DNA of 64,000 nt from Corallococcus silvisoli (lineage in GTDB: Bacteria; Myxococcota; Myxococcia; Myxococcales; Myxococcaceae): the NCBI RefSeq assembly GCF_009909145.1, contig NZ_JAAAPJ010000002.1:62001-126000 (forward strand), given 5' to 3'. The notes under the pieces are model-generated. The model was not told where the DNA came from, did no database searches, and saw nothing but the letters and a program-made list of their open reading frames with translations. Positions within the stretch are counted from its first letter, which is position 1. Each line of letters starts with the position of its first letter. Of the stretch, positions 46,878 through 53,812 are shown piece after piece. A program made the position numbers and the translations under genes.

Positions 46878-47701
46878 TCGGAATCCCTCCCCGTCGAGTG
46901 CAGCGGCAGGAAGATGGAGATGCCCGCGTTGAGGGTCATGACGTTCTGGATGGCGCCCTTGCTGCTGCCCAGGGGCTGATCCACATAGGAGGTGTTGATG
47001 AGGGCCACGTTGACGGCCAGGTAGTCCTTGGTGACGAACCGCATGCCCAGCCCCAGGTCCGCGGCCGGGTTGAGGCCGCGATCAGGCAGCGCGGAGGTCT
47101 CCGTCTTCACCACGCCCAGTCCGCCCAGCAGGTAGCCGTCGAAGTGGAGGATGGAGTTGAGGAACGACACCTTGCCGTAGAGCGGCGCCCACTCGATGTC
47201 GCCCATCGCGGACCACTGCGGCACGGAGTTGTAGATCTTGCTGTTGAAGGTGCGCTTCGCCGTGCGGACATCATCCGACGGCACCACCTGCATCAGCGAC
47301 CCGCGCGCGGAGATGGCCAGCGTGTCCGCCAGGTACCAGGCGCCCCGCAGCGAACCGCCCACCTTCGAATAGAAGGGGTCGTTCACGGAGATGCTCACGA
47401 GCGGCGTGAGCTCGAACCGGTGCTTCTTCAGGTACACCTTGCGCTGCACGCTCTTCACCCGGTCATCCTGGGTGATGTCCGTGAGCGGCATCAGCGCCTC
47501 GGGCGGTATCTCCTTCACCGTCGTGGCGGCAGGCGGCGACGCGGGGCGGGCTTCGTCGTCCGGCGGCGGCGCGGGGTTCTCTGCGGGAGGTTTGGCCTGG
47601 GCGTCCTCGGTCAGATCGAGGCCCATGCCTTCCTGGTTCTGGGCGAGGGCCAGCGCGGGCCACATCAGGCTCAGCGCAAGCAGCAGCGTGGGGCGGTTCA
47701 A
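46874..47701 (-). CDS. gltB: gliding motility outer-membrane beta-barrel GltB-like
   Basis: A TTG at 47701 is proposed as start because GGAG lies nine bases before it and the signal peptide (TLLLALSLMWPALALAQ) begins three residues later; an ATG at 47752 would place 17 proline-rich residues ahead of it. The protein (275 residues) has a GLDLTED segment like that of GltC (GLDLTGD), a Pro-rich linker, and a beta-barrel domain with YLKKHRFELTPLVSISVND and WAPLYGKVSFLNSILHFDGY. It is the first gene of the gltB-gltA-gltC operon and is divergent from gltK. Confidence 0.75.
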   Translation of the reverse strand: MNRPTLLLALSLMWPALALAQNQEGMGLDLTEDAQAKPPAENPAPPPDDEARPASPPAATTVKEIPPEALMPLTDITQDDRVKSVQRKVYLKKHRFELTPLVSISVNDPFYSKVGGSLRGAWYLADTLAISARGSLMQVVPSDDVRTAKRTFNSKIYNSVPQWSAMGDIEWAPLYGKVSFLNSILHFDGYLLGGLGVVKTETSALPDRGLNPAADLGLGMRFVTKDYLAVNVALINTSYVDQPLGSSKGAIQNVMTLNAGISIFLPLHSTGRDSE

Positions 47702-47969
47702 GTCCGGGCGCTCCGTGGGGGGAGGGAACGTACTGCCACCGGAAGGCAGCATGACATCAGCCGCCCCATCCTATCGGCCGTATTCCCAACCATCAACCGC
47801 CTCGACGCGCCTGTCTCCTCTGTAATCCTCCGGTATCCCTTCACAATTCCACCCCACTCGCGTACCGCGGGTCAGTGGTTGGAGTGAGGAGACGCTGTGC
47901 TACCGTTTCCGCGTTCCGGGCGTCGTCATCCCCCAAGCCCCGCATCCCTCCCTTCTAGAGGTCTCAACG
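47702..47969. promoter_or_regulatory. divergent promoter region between gltB and gltK
   Basis: This 268-base region serves both gliding transcripts. It is lower in G+C than the coding DNA around 47770-47880. TTGGAG with TACCGT 16 bases further on (about 47879-47906) is a weak plus-strand promoter candidate. No palindromic operator stands out. Confidence 0.35.
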
Positions 47970-48476
47970 ATGTTCGTGCGATCCGCGCTCTTCCTGTCCG
48001 CCGTCCTCCTGATGGGGGGCTGCGACGTCACCACCGAGTTGGGCAAGCCGTGCCGTCTGGTGCGCAAGGCCACGGCCGATGAGCAGGCGCAGGGCCCCAC
48101 CAAGTTCGTGGAGATCCAGGAGAAGGACATCGCGGCGGATCAGGACTTCATCTCCTTTGGCGCGCTGGACTGCGAGGACCTCATCTGCGTGCGCGATGAC
48201 TCGAGCCCCCGCAGCGAGGACCCGCAGGCGGTGGCGCTGGGCTACTGCAGCAAGGAGTGCGTGCAGGGCACCACCACGGGCTGCGACATCACCCGCACCG
48301 TCGACGACGTGCAGGCGGGCCTCAAGGACCGCATGACGTGCCGGCCCCTGCTCCTGGACCAGGCGACGCTGGACGCCATCCGCGTGGCGGACGAGACCTA
48401 CTACCGGCGCACCTTCGGCGAGAACAACTCGCCCTACTTCTGCGCGGGCGCGACGCCGGCCTCGCAGGGCACCTGA
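47970..48476 (+). CDS. gliding motility outer-membrane lipoprotein GltK/CglC-like
   Basis: The 168-residue product has a lipobox (VLLMGGC) and six further cysteines (KPC, ALDC, LIC, GYC, KEC and GC among others), as expected of a disulfide-rich surface or periplasmic lipoprotein. Position beside gltB, size and cysteine pattern agree with the M. xanthus lipoprotein I recall as GltK or CglC. AGAGGT seven bases upstream supports the ATG. Unlike the rest of the set it is transcribed in the opposite direction. Confidence 0.75.
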   Translation: MFVRSALFLSAVLLMGGCDVTTELGKPCRLVRKATADEQAQGPTKFVEIQEKDIAADQDFISFGALDCEDLICVRDDSSPRSEDPQAVALGYCSKECVQGTTTGCDITRTVDDVQAGLKDRMTCRPLLLDQATLDAIRVADETYYRRTFGENNSPYFCAGATPASQGT

Positions 48477-48499
48477 ACGGCGCACTGAACAGTCGCCTC

Positions 48500-48526
48500 G
48501 CGCGAAAGGGTTAGACCTTTTCGCGC
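48500..48526 (+). terminator. hairpin after the GltK/CglC-like gene
   Basis: GCGCGAAAGGGT (48500-48511) and ACCTTTTCGCGC (48515-48526) pair along 12 bases with one G-T pair and a three-base loop. It lies 24 bases past the stop and may end that transcript. The right arm belongs to a motif seen again at 52372, so it may instead be promoter DNA. Confidence 0.5.
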
Positions 48527-48536
48527 ACCCCGTACG
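48512..48536 (+). promoter_or_regulatory. TAGACCTTTTCGC element upstream of the VWA gene
   Basis: TAGACCTTTTCGC followed by CGTACG lies about 61 bases before the VWA start. A closely similar arrangement, TAGACCCTTTTCGC then CGTTCG, lies about 63 bases before the gene at 52442. The shared position suggests a common promoter type, possibly for an alternative sigma factor; this is inference from two copies. Confidence 0.35.
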
Positions 48537-48578
48537 TAAAGGCAGGGCCCGCGTCTCACACGCCTTCGGAGCCCAGCC

Positions 48579-50018
48579 ATGAATCGTACGGTCCTGTTCC
48601 TCGCCCTGGCCGGCGGCCTCGCCCTCACCGCGCTGGTGCTGGGCATGCCCCGGGGGGGCGGCACGCAACCCACGCCCCAGGTCGTCGTCACGACGCCGAC
48701 CCCGACCCCGCCCTCCCCGCCCGTCCCCGTGGGGCCCCGGTCGTCCTCGGGCAGCCTCCAGGTGACGAGCCGGCTGTCGCACCCGTACGTGCCGGTGGGC
48801 CCGTCGGAGATGTACGTGACGGTGGACCTCACCGGCGCGGAGGTGCCCGGCGCGAAGCGCAGCCCCGTGAACCTGGCCGTCGTCATCGACCGGTCCGGGT
48901 CCATGAGCGGCTACAAGCTCCAGCAGGCGAAGCAGGCCGCGCGGCACCTGGTGACGCTGCTGCGCGACGAGGACCGGCTGGCCATCGTGCACTACGGCTC
49001 GGATGTGAAGAGCCTCCCGTCGCTGCCGGCGACCGCGAGCAACCGCGAGCGGATGATGCAGTTCATCGACGGCATCTGGGATGACGGCGGCACCAACATC
49101 AGCGCGGGCCTGAGCGTGGGCCGCACGCAGCTGGCCTCCGCCATGGGGGGCGAGGCCCGCGTCCACCGCCTCATCCTGATGAGCGACGGCCAGCCCACGG
49201 AGGGCGTGTCGGACGCGGAGGGCCTGAAGAACGTGGTGAAGGACATCCGCGCCTCCGGCATCACGGTGAGCTCCATTGGCGTGGGCACCGACTTCAACGA
49301 GGACCTGATGCAGGCGTTCGCCGAGTACGGCGCCGGCGCGTACGGCTTCCTGGAGGACGCGAGCAAGCTGTCCACCCTCTTCCAGCGCGACCTGCAGCAG
49401 GCCACCACCGCGGTGGCGCGCAACGTGGAGCTGTCGTTCGAGCTGCCCCCCGGAACGAGCCTGGACGAGGTGCTGGGCTACCGCGCGCACCAGGCCGGCA
49501 ACACCGTGCGCGTGGCGCTGCCGGACTTCTCCGCGGGCCAGTCCGAGCGCGTGGTGGCGCGGCTCCACGTGACGGGCACGGCGCCGGGCCAGTCCGTGCA
49601 GGTGGCCGGGCTGCGGGTCGCCTACACCGACCTGCTCGTGCAGAAGAACGTGGAGGACGCGTCCACGCTGGCCGCGGTGGCCACCGACGTGCAGGAGGAG
49701 GTGGCGCGGCGCCAGGACAAGGAGGCCACGGTGTACGCGGCCCGGGCCCGCAGCGCGCAGAACCTCCAGAAGGCCGCGGAGGCGATGAGCCAGGGCCGGA
49801 AGGACGAGGCGAAGGGCTACCTCAGCCAGAACCAGGTGCTCTTCCAAGAGGCGGGCGCCGTGGCGGGCGCCGCGGCGGTGGCCGCGGACCAGGCCGACCA
49901 GGCCCGCGCGATGAAGGAATACGACGACGCGGAGACGGAGGAGGCCCAGCGGGCCGCGGTGAAGAGCAGCAAGGTGAAGGCGCTCAAGAGCTTCGGCCGC
50001 ATGGGCTCCACGTACTGA
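48579..50018 (+). CDS. VWA-domain protein, membrane-anchored
   Basis: The 479-residue protein has an N-terminal hydrophobic helix (VLFLALAGGLALTALVLGM), a Pro/Thr-rich stretch, and a von Willebrand A domain at about residues 95-275 with an intact metal-ion-dependent adhesion site: DRSGSMS (Asp104, Ser106, Ser108), DGGTN, and LMSDGQPTEG. The remaining part has a beta-rich segment and a helical, alanine-rich tail. The domain is typical of metal-dependent adhesion or complex assembly. It is near the gliding genes but lacks the many cysteines of the adhesin CglB, so I do not call it that. Confidence 0.85.
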   Translation: MNRTVLFLALAGGLALTALVLGMPRGGGTQPTPQVVVTTPTPTPPSPPVPVGPRSSSGSLQVTSRLSHPYVPVGPSEMYVTVDLTGAEVPGAKRSPVNLAVVIDRSGSMSGYKLQQAKQAARHLVTLLRDEDRLAIVHYGSDVKSLPSLPATASNRERMMQFIDGIWDDGGTNISAGLSVGRTQLASAMGGEARVHRLILMSDGQPTEGVSDAEGLKNVVKDIRASGITVSSIGVGTDFNEDLMQAFAEYGAGAYGFLEDASKLSTLFQRDLQQATTAVARNVELSFELPPGTSLDEVLGYRAHQAGNTVRVALPDFSAGQSERVVARLHVTGTAPGQSVQVAGLRVAYTDLLVQKNVEDASTLAAVATDVQEEVARRQDKEATVYAARARSAQNLQKAAEAMSQGRKDEAKGYLSQNQVLFQEAGAVAGAAAVAADQADQARAMKEYDDAETEEAQRAAVKSSKVKALKSFGRMGSTY

Positions 50019-50041
50019 CGCACGAAGGGCTCTCCAGAGCG

Positions 50042-50075
50042 GGCCCCGCCGTCACGCGAACGTGACGGTGGGGCC
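50042..50075 (+). terminator. strong hairpin terminator after the VWA gene
   Basis: GGCCCCGCCGTCAC (50042-50055) pairs with GTGACGGTGGGGCC (50062-50075) across 14 bases with one G-T pair and a six-base loop. It lies 24 bases after the stop. Only two T residues follow, as is common in very G+C-rich genomes. Confidence 0.7.
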
Positions 50076-50249
50076 TTGGCGTCTGGAAACCCAGGGACAG
50101 GAGGGGGCGGCGCTCGGTCTCCCGCCCTCCGGGTGGCGCGAAGGGGCATCTTCGCGGTTGACCCGAGGAATCGCGTGGCCCTATCTCCGCGTTCTTCCAG
50201 GCTTCACTCCCTGGAACACGGAAGCGGCGCACTGGAGGCGCGAGACAGC
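50076..50249. other. intergenic region upstream of purE
   Basis: This DNA lies between the terminator and purE and presumably holds the purEK promoter. I see no purine riboswitch-like structure or PurR-type operator. The purE ATG has only a distant GGAGG about 13 bases upstream. Confidence 0.35.
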
Positions 50250-50753
50250 ATGGCGGCGAGCGCGAGCACCCCGTGGGTTGGGGTCATCATGGGCGGCAGA
50301 AGCGACCTCGAACACCTGCAACCGGCGATCGACATCCTCGCCGAGCTGCGCATCCCGCATGAGGTGCGCATCGTGTCCGCGCACCGCACCCCGGACTGGA
50401 TGATGGAGTACGCGTCCACCGCGGAGGGGCGCGGCCTGTCCGTCATCATCGCCGCGGCGGGCGGCGCGGCGCACCTGCCCGGAATGGTGTCCAGCAAGAC
50501 GCTGCTGCCCGTGCTGGGCGTGCCCATGCCCACCACGGTGCTCTCCGGCTTCGACGCGCTGCTCTCCATCGTGCAGATGCCCAAGGGCGTCCCGGTGGGC
50601 ACGCAGGCCATCGGGAAGCCGGGGGCCGCCAACGCGGCGCTGCACGCGGCGGCCATCCTGGCGCTGAAGTACCCGGAGGTCCGCGAGCGGCTGGGCGCGT
50701 GGCGCAAGGCGCGCACCGACGAGGTCCTGGCGCAGCGAGAGGTGGCGGGATGA
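50250..50753 (+). CDS. purE: N5-carboxyaminoimidazole ribonucleotide mutase PurE
   Basis: PurE class I converts N5-CAIR to CAIR in purine synthesis. The 167 residues contain VGVIMGGRSDLEHL, EVRIVSAHRTPDWM, IIAAAGGAAHLPGM and GVPMPTTVLSGFDALLSIVQ, with the SAH and GG(A)AH active-site motifs of class I, which act with PurK. The stop overlaps the purK start by ATGA, as expected for the pair. Confidence 0.96.
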   Translation: MAASASTPWVGVIMGGRSDLEHLQPAIDILAELRIPHEVRIVSAHRTPDWMMEYASTAEGRGLSVIIAAAGGAAHLPGMVSSKTLLPVLGVPMPTTVLSGFDALLSIVQMPKGVPVGTQAIGKPGAANAALHAAAILALKYPEVRERLGAWRKARTDEVLAQREVAG

Positions 50754-51892
50754 CGGCGCGCGTGGTCCTTCCCGGTGGGACGCTGGGCATCCTGGGCGGC
50801 GGCCAGTTGGGGCGCATGATGGCGCTCGCCGCGCGCACGCTGGGCTACCAGGTGCAGGCGTTGGATCCGGACTCGGCGTGCCCTTCGCGCTCGGTGGTGG
50901 ACCGCTGCATCACCGCGTCCTTCGCCGACACGGCGGCCGCGGAGGACCTGGCGCGCGCGTGCGACGTGGTGACGCTGGAGATTGAAAAGGTGGCGCTGTC
51001 CACGCTCAACGCGGTGGCCCGCCACGCGCCCATGCGGCCCGGCGCCTCCGTGCTGGAGATGGTGCAGCACCGCGGCCGGCAGAAGGGCTGGCTCGCGAAG
51101 GGCGGCTTTCCGCTGGGGCCGTGGCGGGAGGCGAACTCGGAGGCGGAACTCTCGGAGGCCATCGCCGCGCTGGGCGGCAAGTGCTTCATCAAGTCCAGCG
51201 AGGGCGGCTACGACGGGCGCGGCCAGTACGAGGTGAAGCAGGCCTCCGAGGCGGGCGTCGCGTGGAAGGAGCTGGGCGAGCGCTCCGTGGTGGTGGAGGC
51301 CGCGCTGGACCTGAAGGCGGAGCTGTCCGTGCTGGTCGCCCGGGGGCCGGATGGCCAGCTGGCGGTGTACCCGCCGGCGTTCAACCATCACGAGGAGCGC
51401 ATCCTCGCGTGGTCGCTTTTGCCGGGACCGCTGCCGGACGCCGTGCTGTCGCAGGCGTCGCAGGTGGCTCGCGACATCACCTCCGCGCTGAAGGTGGAGG
51501 GGCTGCTGGTGGTGGAGATGTTCCTCCTGGGCGACGGGGCGCTCCTGGTGAACGAGGTGGCGCCCCGGCCGCACAACAGCTTCCATTCGACGGAGGTGGC
51601 GTGCTTGACGAGTCAGTTCGAGCAGGCCGTGCGCGCGGTGTGCAACCTGCCCCTGGGCTCCGTGGAGGTGGTGCGCCCCGCCGCCATCGTGAACCTGCTG
51701 GGCGACCTGTGGCTGCGCGAAGGCGGCCCCCGGTTCGCGCAGGCGCTGGCGCTGCCCGGCGTCCGGCTGCACCTGTACGGCAAGCGTGACGCGCGCAAGG
51801 GCCGCAAGATGGGCCACCTGTCCGCGGTGGGGCGCACGCCCGAGGACGCGCTCGAGCGCGTGAAGGCCGCCGCCACGCTCCTGGGGATGTAA
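50750..51892 (+). CDS. purK: N5-carboxyaminoimidazole ribonucleotide synthase PurK
   Basis: PurK uses ATP and bicarbonate to carboxylate AIR to N5-CAIR, the substrate of PurE. The ATP-grasp protein (380 residues) shows TLGILGGGQLGRMMALAA, CFIKSSEGGYDGRGQYEV, LLVVEMFLLGDGALLVNEVA and PRPHNSFHSTEVACLTSQFE. A GAGAGGTGG ribosome-binding site lies inside purE. It is translationally coupled to purE and ends six bases before ybaK. Confidence 0.96.
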   Translation: MTARVVLPGGTLGILGGGQLGRMMALAARTLGYQVQALDPDSACPSRSVVDRCITASFADTAAAEDLARACDVVTLEIEKVALSTLNAVARHAPMRPGASVLEMVQHRGRQKGWLAKGGFPLGPWREANSEAELSEAIAALGGKCFIKSSEGGYDGRGQYEVKQASEAGVAWKELGERSVVVEAALDLKAELSVLVARGPDGQLAVYPPAFNHHEERILAWSLLPGPLPDAVLSQASQVARDITSALKVEGLLVVEMFLLGDGALLVNEVAPRPHNSFHSTEVACLTSQFEQAVRAVCNLPLGSVEVVRPAAIVNLLGDLWLREGGPRFAQALALPGVRLHLYGKRDARKGRKMGHLSAVGRTPEDALERVKAAATLLGM

Positions 51893-51897
51893 CGCCC

Positions 51898-52374
51898 GTG
51901 AAGACGAACGCCGCCCGCCTGCTGGATTCGCTCGGCATCGCGTACACCCTGCGCGACTACGACGTGGATCCGGACGACCTGTCCGCGGAGACGGTGGCCG
52001 CCAAGGTGGGCATGCCGCCGGAGCAGGTCTTCAAGACGCTGGTGGCGAAGGGCGACCGCACCGGCGTGCTGATGGCGGTCGTGCCCGGCAACGCGGAGCT
52101 GGACCTGAAGTCCCTCGCGCGGCTCAGCGGCGACCGCAAGGTGGAGACGGTCCCGCTCAAGGAGCTGCAGCCGCTCACCGGCTACATCCGGGGCGGCGTC
52201 ACCGCGCTGGGGGGCAAGAAGGACTACCCCGTCTTCGTGGATGAGACGCTGGAGCTGTTCGACACCGTCGCCGTGTCGGCCGGGGTGCGGGGCACGCAAC
52301 TGGTGCTCGCCCCCGCGGACTACCTGCGCGTGACGAAGGGCCGGACGGGACCCATCTCGCGCCCGAAGGCGTAG
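51898..52374 (+). CDS. ybaK: YbaK-type Cys-tRNA(Pro) deacylase
   Basis: YbaK hydrolyses cysteine wrongly attached to tRNA-Pro. The 158-residue protein has the family motifs EQVFKTLVAKGD with the conserved catalytic lysine, MAVVPGNAELDLKSLAR, TGYIRGGVTALGGKKDYPVF and the FDTVAVSAGVRGTQLVLAP close. GTG at 51898 is the only reasonable start and has GGGGAT upstream within purK. It probably belongs to the purEK transcript. Confidence 0.9.
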   Translation: MKTNAARLLDSLGIAYTLRDYDVDPDDLSAETVAAKVGMPPEQVFKTLVAKGDRTGVLMAVVPGNAELDLKSLARLSGDRKVETVPLKELQPLTGYIRGGVTALGGKKDYPVFVDETLELFDTVAVSAGVRGTQLVLAPADYLRVTKGRTGPISRPKA

Positions 52375-52399
52375 ACCCTTTTCGCCGCCCGCGCGTTCG
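52372..52399 (+). promoter_or_regulatory. second copy of the TAGACC(C)TTTTCGC element
   Basis: TAGACCCTTTTCGC begins in the ybaK stop codon and is followed after nine bases by CGTTCG, about 63 bases before the ATG of the coiled-coil membrane protein. See the copy at 48512. A weak hairpin CGAAGG/CCTTTTCG also covers it, so a transcript end is an alternative reading. Confidence 0.3.
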
Positions 52400-52441
52400 A
52401 AGGGACATTCCCGGCCCGAGGGCCGTTCCCGGGGTGTCCCG

Positions 52442-53674
52442 ATGAATGCCGCCGTGTTGCAGTTCCACCACCGCGAAGCCTTCGAGCAGACCGTCACGCG
52501 CGCGCTGGCGGCAGGCGCCGGGGCGGGCCTCCTGCAGTGGCTCACCCTGCGCGTGGGCATGCCGGTGCCGCTGACGTGGCTGGTCCCCGCCGCGGTGGTG
52601 CTGGCGTGCGCCCGGGGCGACCGGTGGGACCGGGGCCTGCTCAGCGGGCTGGGGCTGCTGCTCGTGGGCTTGCCGTATGGCCTGGGCCTTTCGCCCGCGT
52701 GGACGGTGGCGACGAGCGGCGCGGCCGCCGGGGCCCTGCTGGTGCGCGCCCGCCTCAACGACCTGGGCGAGGAGGGCCAGGTGGCGGAGGCCCGCCCCAC
52801 GCTCATCCACTACGGGCTGGGCAGCGTGCTGGGCGCCGGGCTCACCCTGGCGGGCGGCGTGGTGGCGAAGGTCCTGGCGGTGCGGCTGGCCTCCGTGGCC
52901 ACGCCCACCTTGCTGGCCGCGGTGGTGGTGGGTGGCATCGTGGGGTTGTTCGTGGGGCTGGGGGCCATCGCCGCGCACCTGGGGCTGACGGCCGACCCGG
53001 TGGAGGCGCGCGCGGAGGAGCTGCTGCCCCAGCTGTCGGGTGACTTCCACACGCTGTCCGAGCGCGCGCTGTCGCTCTATCGGCAGTGCGGACAGTCGCT
53101 GGCGAAGCTGCCTCGGGAGCCCGCGCGCGAGGAGCTGGCCCGCACGCTGGCGCGCATCACCCGCGGCGCGGTGGAGCTGGCGTCCGAGTGGGCCGGCGTG
53201 GAGGCCCAGTTGGAGGAGCGCGCCACGGCGGAGCTCCAGGCGGAGCGGGACAGCCTGGAGCGCGGCGCGCGCGCCAGCACCGACCCGGTGGCCCGGCGCC
53301 AATTGGAGGTCGCGGCGGCGTCGCTGGCCGAGGAGGTGGAGCGGCTGGGGGGCATGCGCCAGCGCCGGGAGCGCATCCTCGCGAGGCTGCGCGCGGAGGT
53401 GGCCCTGCTGGAGCGCGCGCGCGTGTCGCTGCTGTCCTTGCGCAGCGGCCAGGCCCAGCTGAAGGCGGCGGAGCTGGCGTCGCTGGCCCGACGTTTCCGC
53501 GCCCTCTCGACCGCCCAGGGGGAGGAAGGTCAGGCGATGGACGCGGTCGCGGCGCAGGTCACGCTGACCCAGGTCGCGCCGGTGGAGGCCCCCCCGCTGG
53601 CGCCCGTGGACCCCGCGCCCCTCGCCTCGGAGGGCGCCAACATGCCGGAAACTCAACAGATTCAGGAGAAATAG
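52442..53674 (+). CDS. membrane protein with long coiled-coil region
   Basis: The first 185 residues hold four or five hydrophobic helices (LTWLVPAAVVLACARG, GLLSGLGLLLVGLPYGLGL, AWTVATSGAAAGALLV, VGGIVGLFVGLGAIAAHLG). Residues about 190-370 are a charged, Ala/Glu/Arg-rich heptad-like region (RATAELQAERDSLERGARAS, MRQRRERILARLRAEVALLE) likely to form a cytoplasmic coiled coil. The C-terminal 40 residues are proline-rich. I do not recognise a family. The layout would suit a scaffold or force-bearing anchor in the inner membrane, but that is inference. Confidence 0.65.
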   Translation: MNAAVLQFHHREAFEQTVTRALAAGAGAGLLQWLTLRVGMPVPLTWLVPAAVVLACARGDRWDRGLLSGLGLLLVGLPYGLGLSPAWTVATSGAAAGALLVRARLNDLGEEGQVAEARPTLIHYGLGSVLGAGLTLAGGVVAKVLAVRLASVATPTLLAAVVVGGIVGLFVGLGAIAAHLGLTADPVEARAEELLPQLSGDFHTLSERALSLYRQCGQSLAKLPREPAREELARTLARITRGAVELASEWAGVEAQLEERATAELQAERDSLERGARASTDPVARRQLEVAAASLAEEVERLGGMRQRRERILARLRAEVALLERARVSLLSLRSGQAQLKAAELASLARRFRALSTAQGEEGQAMDAVAAQVTLTQVAPVEAPPLAPVDPAPLASEGANMPETQQIQEK

Positions 53675-53715
53675 GCCCCTGGGGGCTCCCCTGGACGGCC
53701 CTCTCGGGGGCCAGA

Positions 53716-53730
53716 TGTCACCTGGTGACA
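53716..53730. promoter_or_regulatory. palindrome TGTCACC-T-GGTGACA, possible operator
   Basis: A perfect 7-1-7 inverted repeat lies 83 bases before the EAL-GGDEF protein start, after weak terminator-like hairpins that follow the coiled-coil gene. Its length and odd centre fit a dimeric repressor site. Confidence 0.4.
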
Positions 53731-53812
53731 AGCGTCCGTTTTGGGTCTTGGACCTGCCGTCAGGTCGGGGGGGCCTGAAGCTTGCCCCGGAGCGCGGTAC
53801 ATTTCGGAGGTC

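Noticed and set aside
48579..50018. VWA protein considered as the gliding adhesin CglB
   Set aside because: It lacks the cysteine-rich lipoprotein character of CglB and starts with a plain hydrophobic helix without a lipobox.
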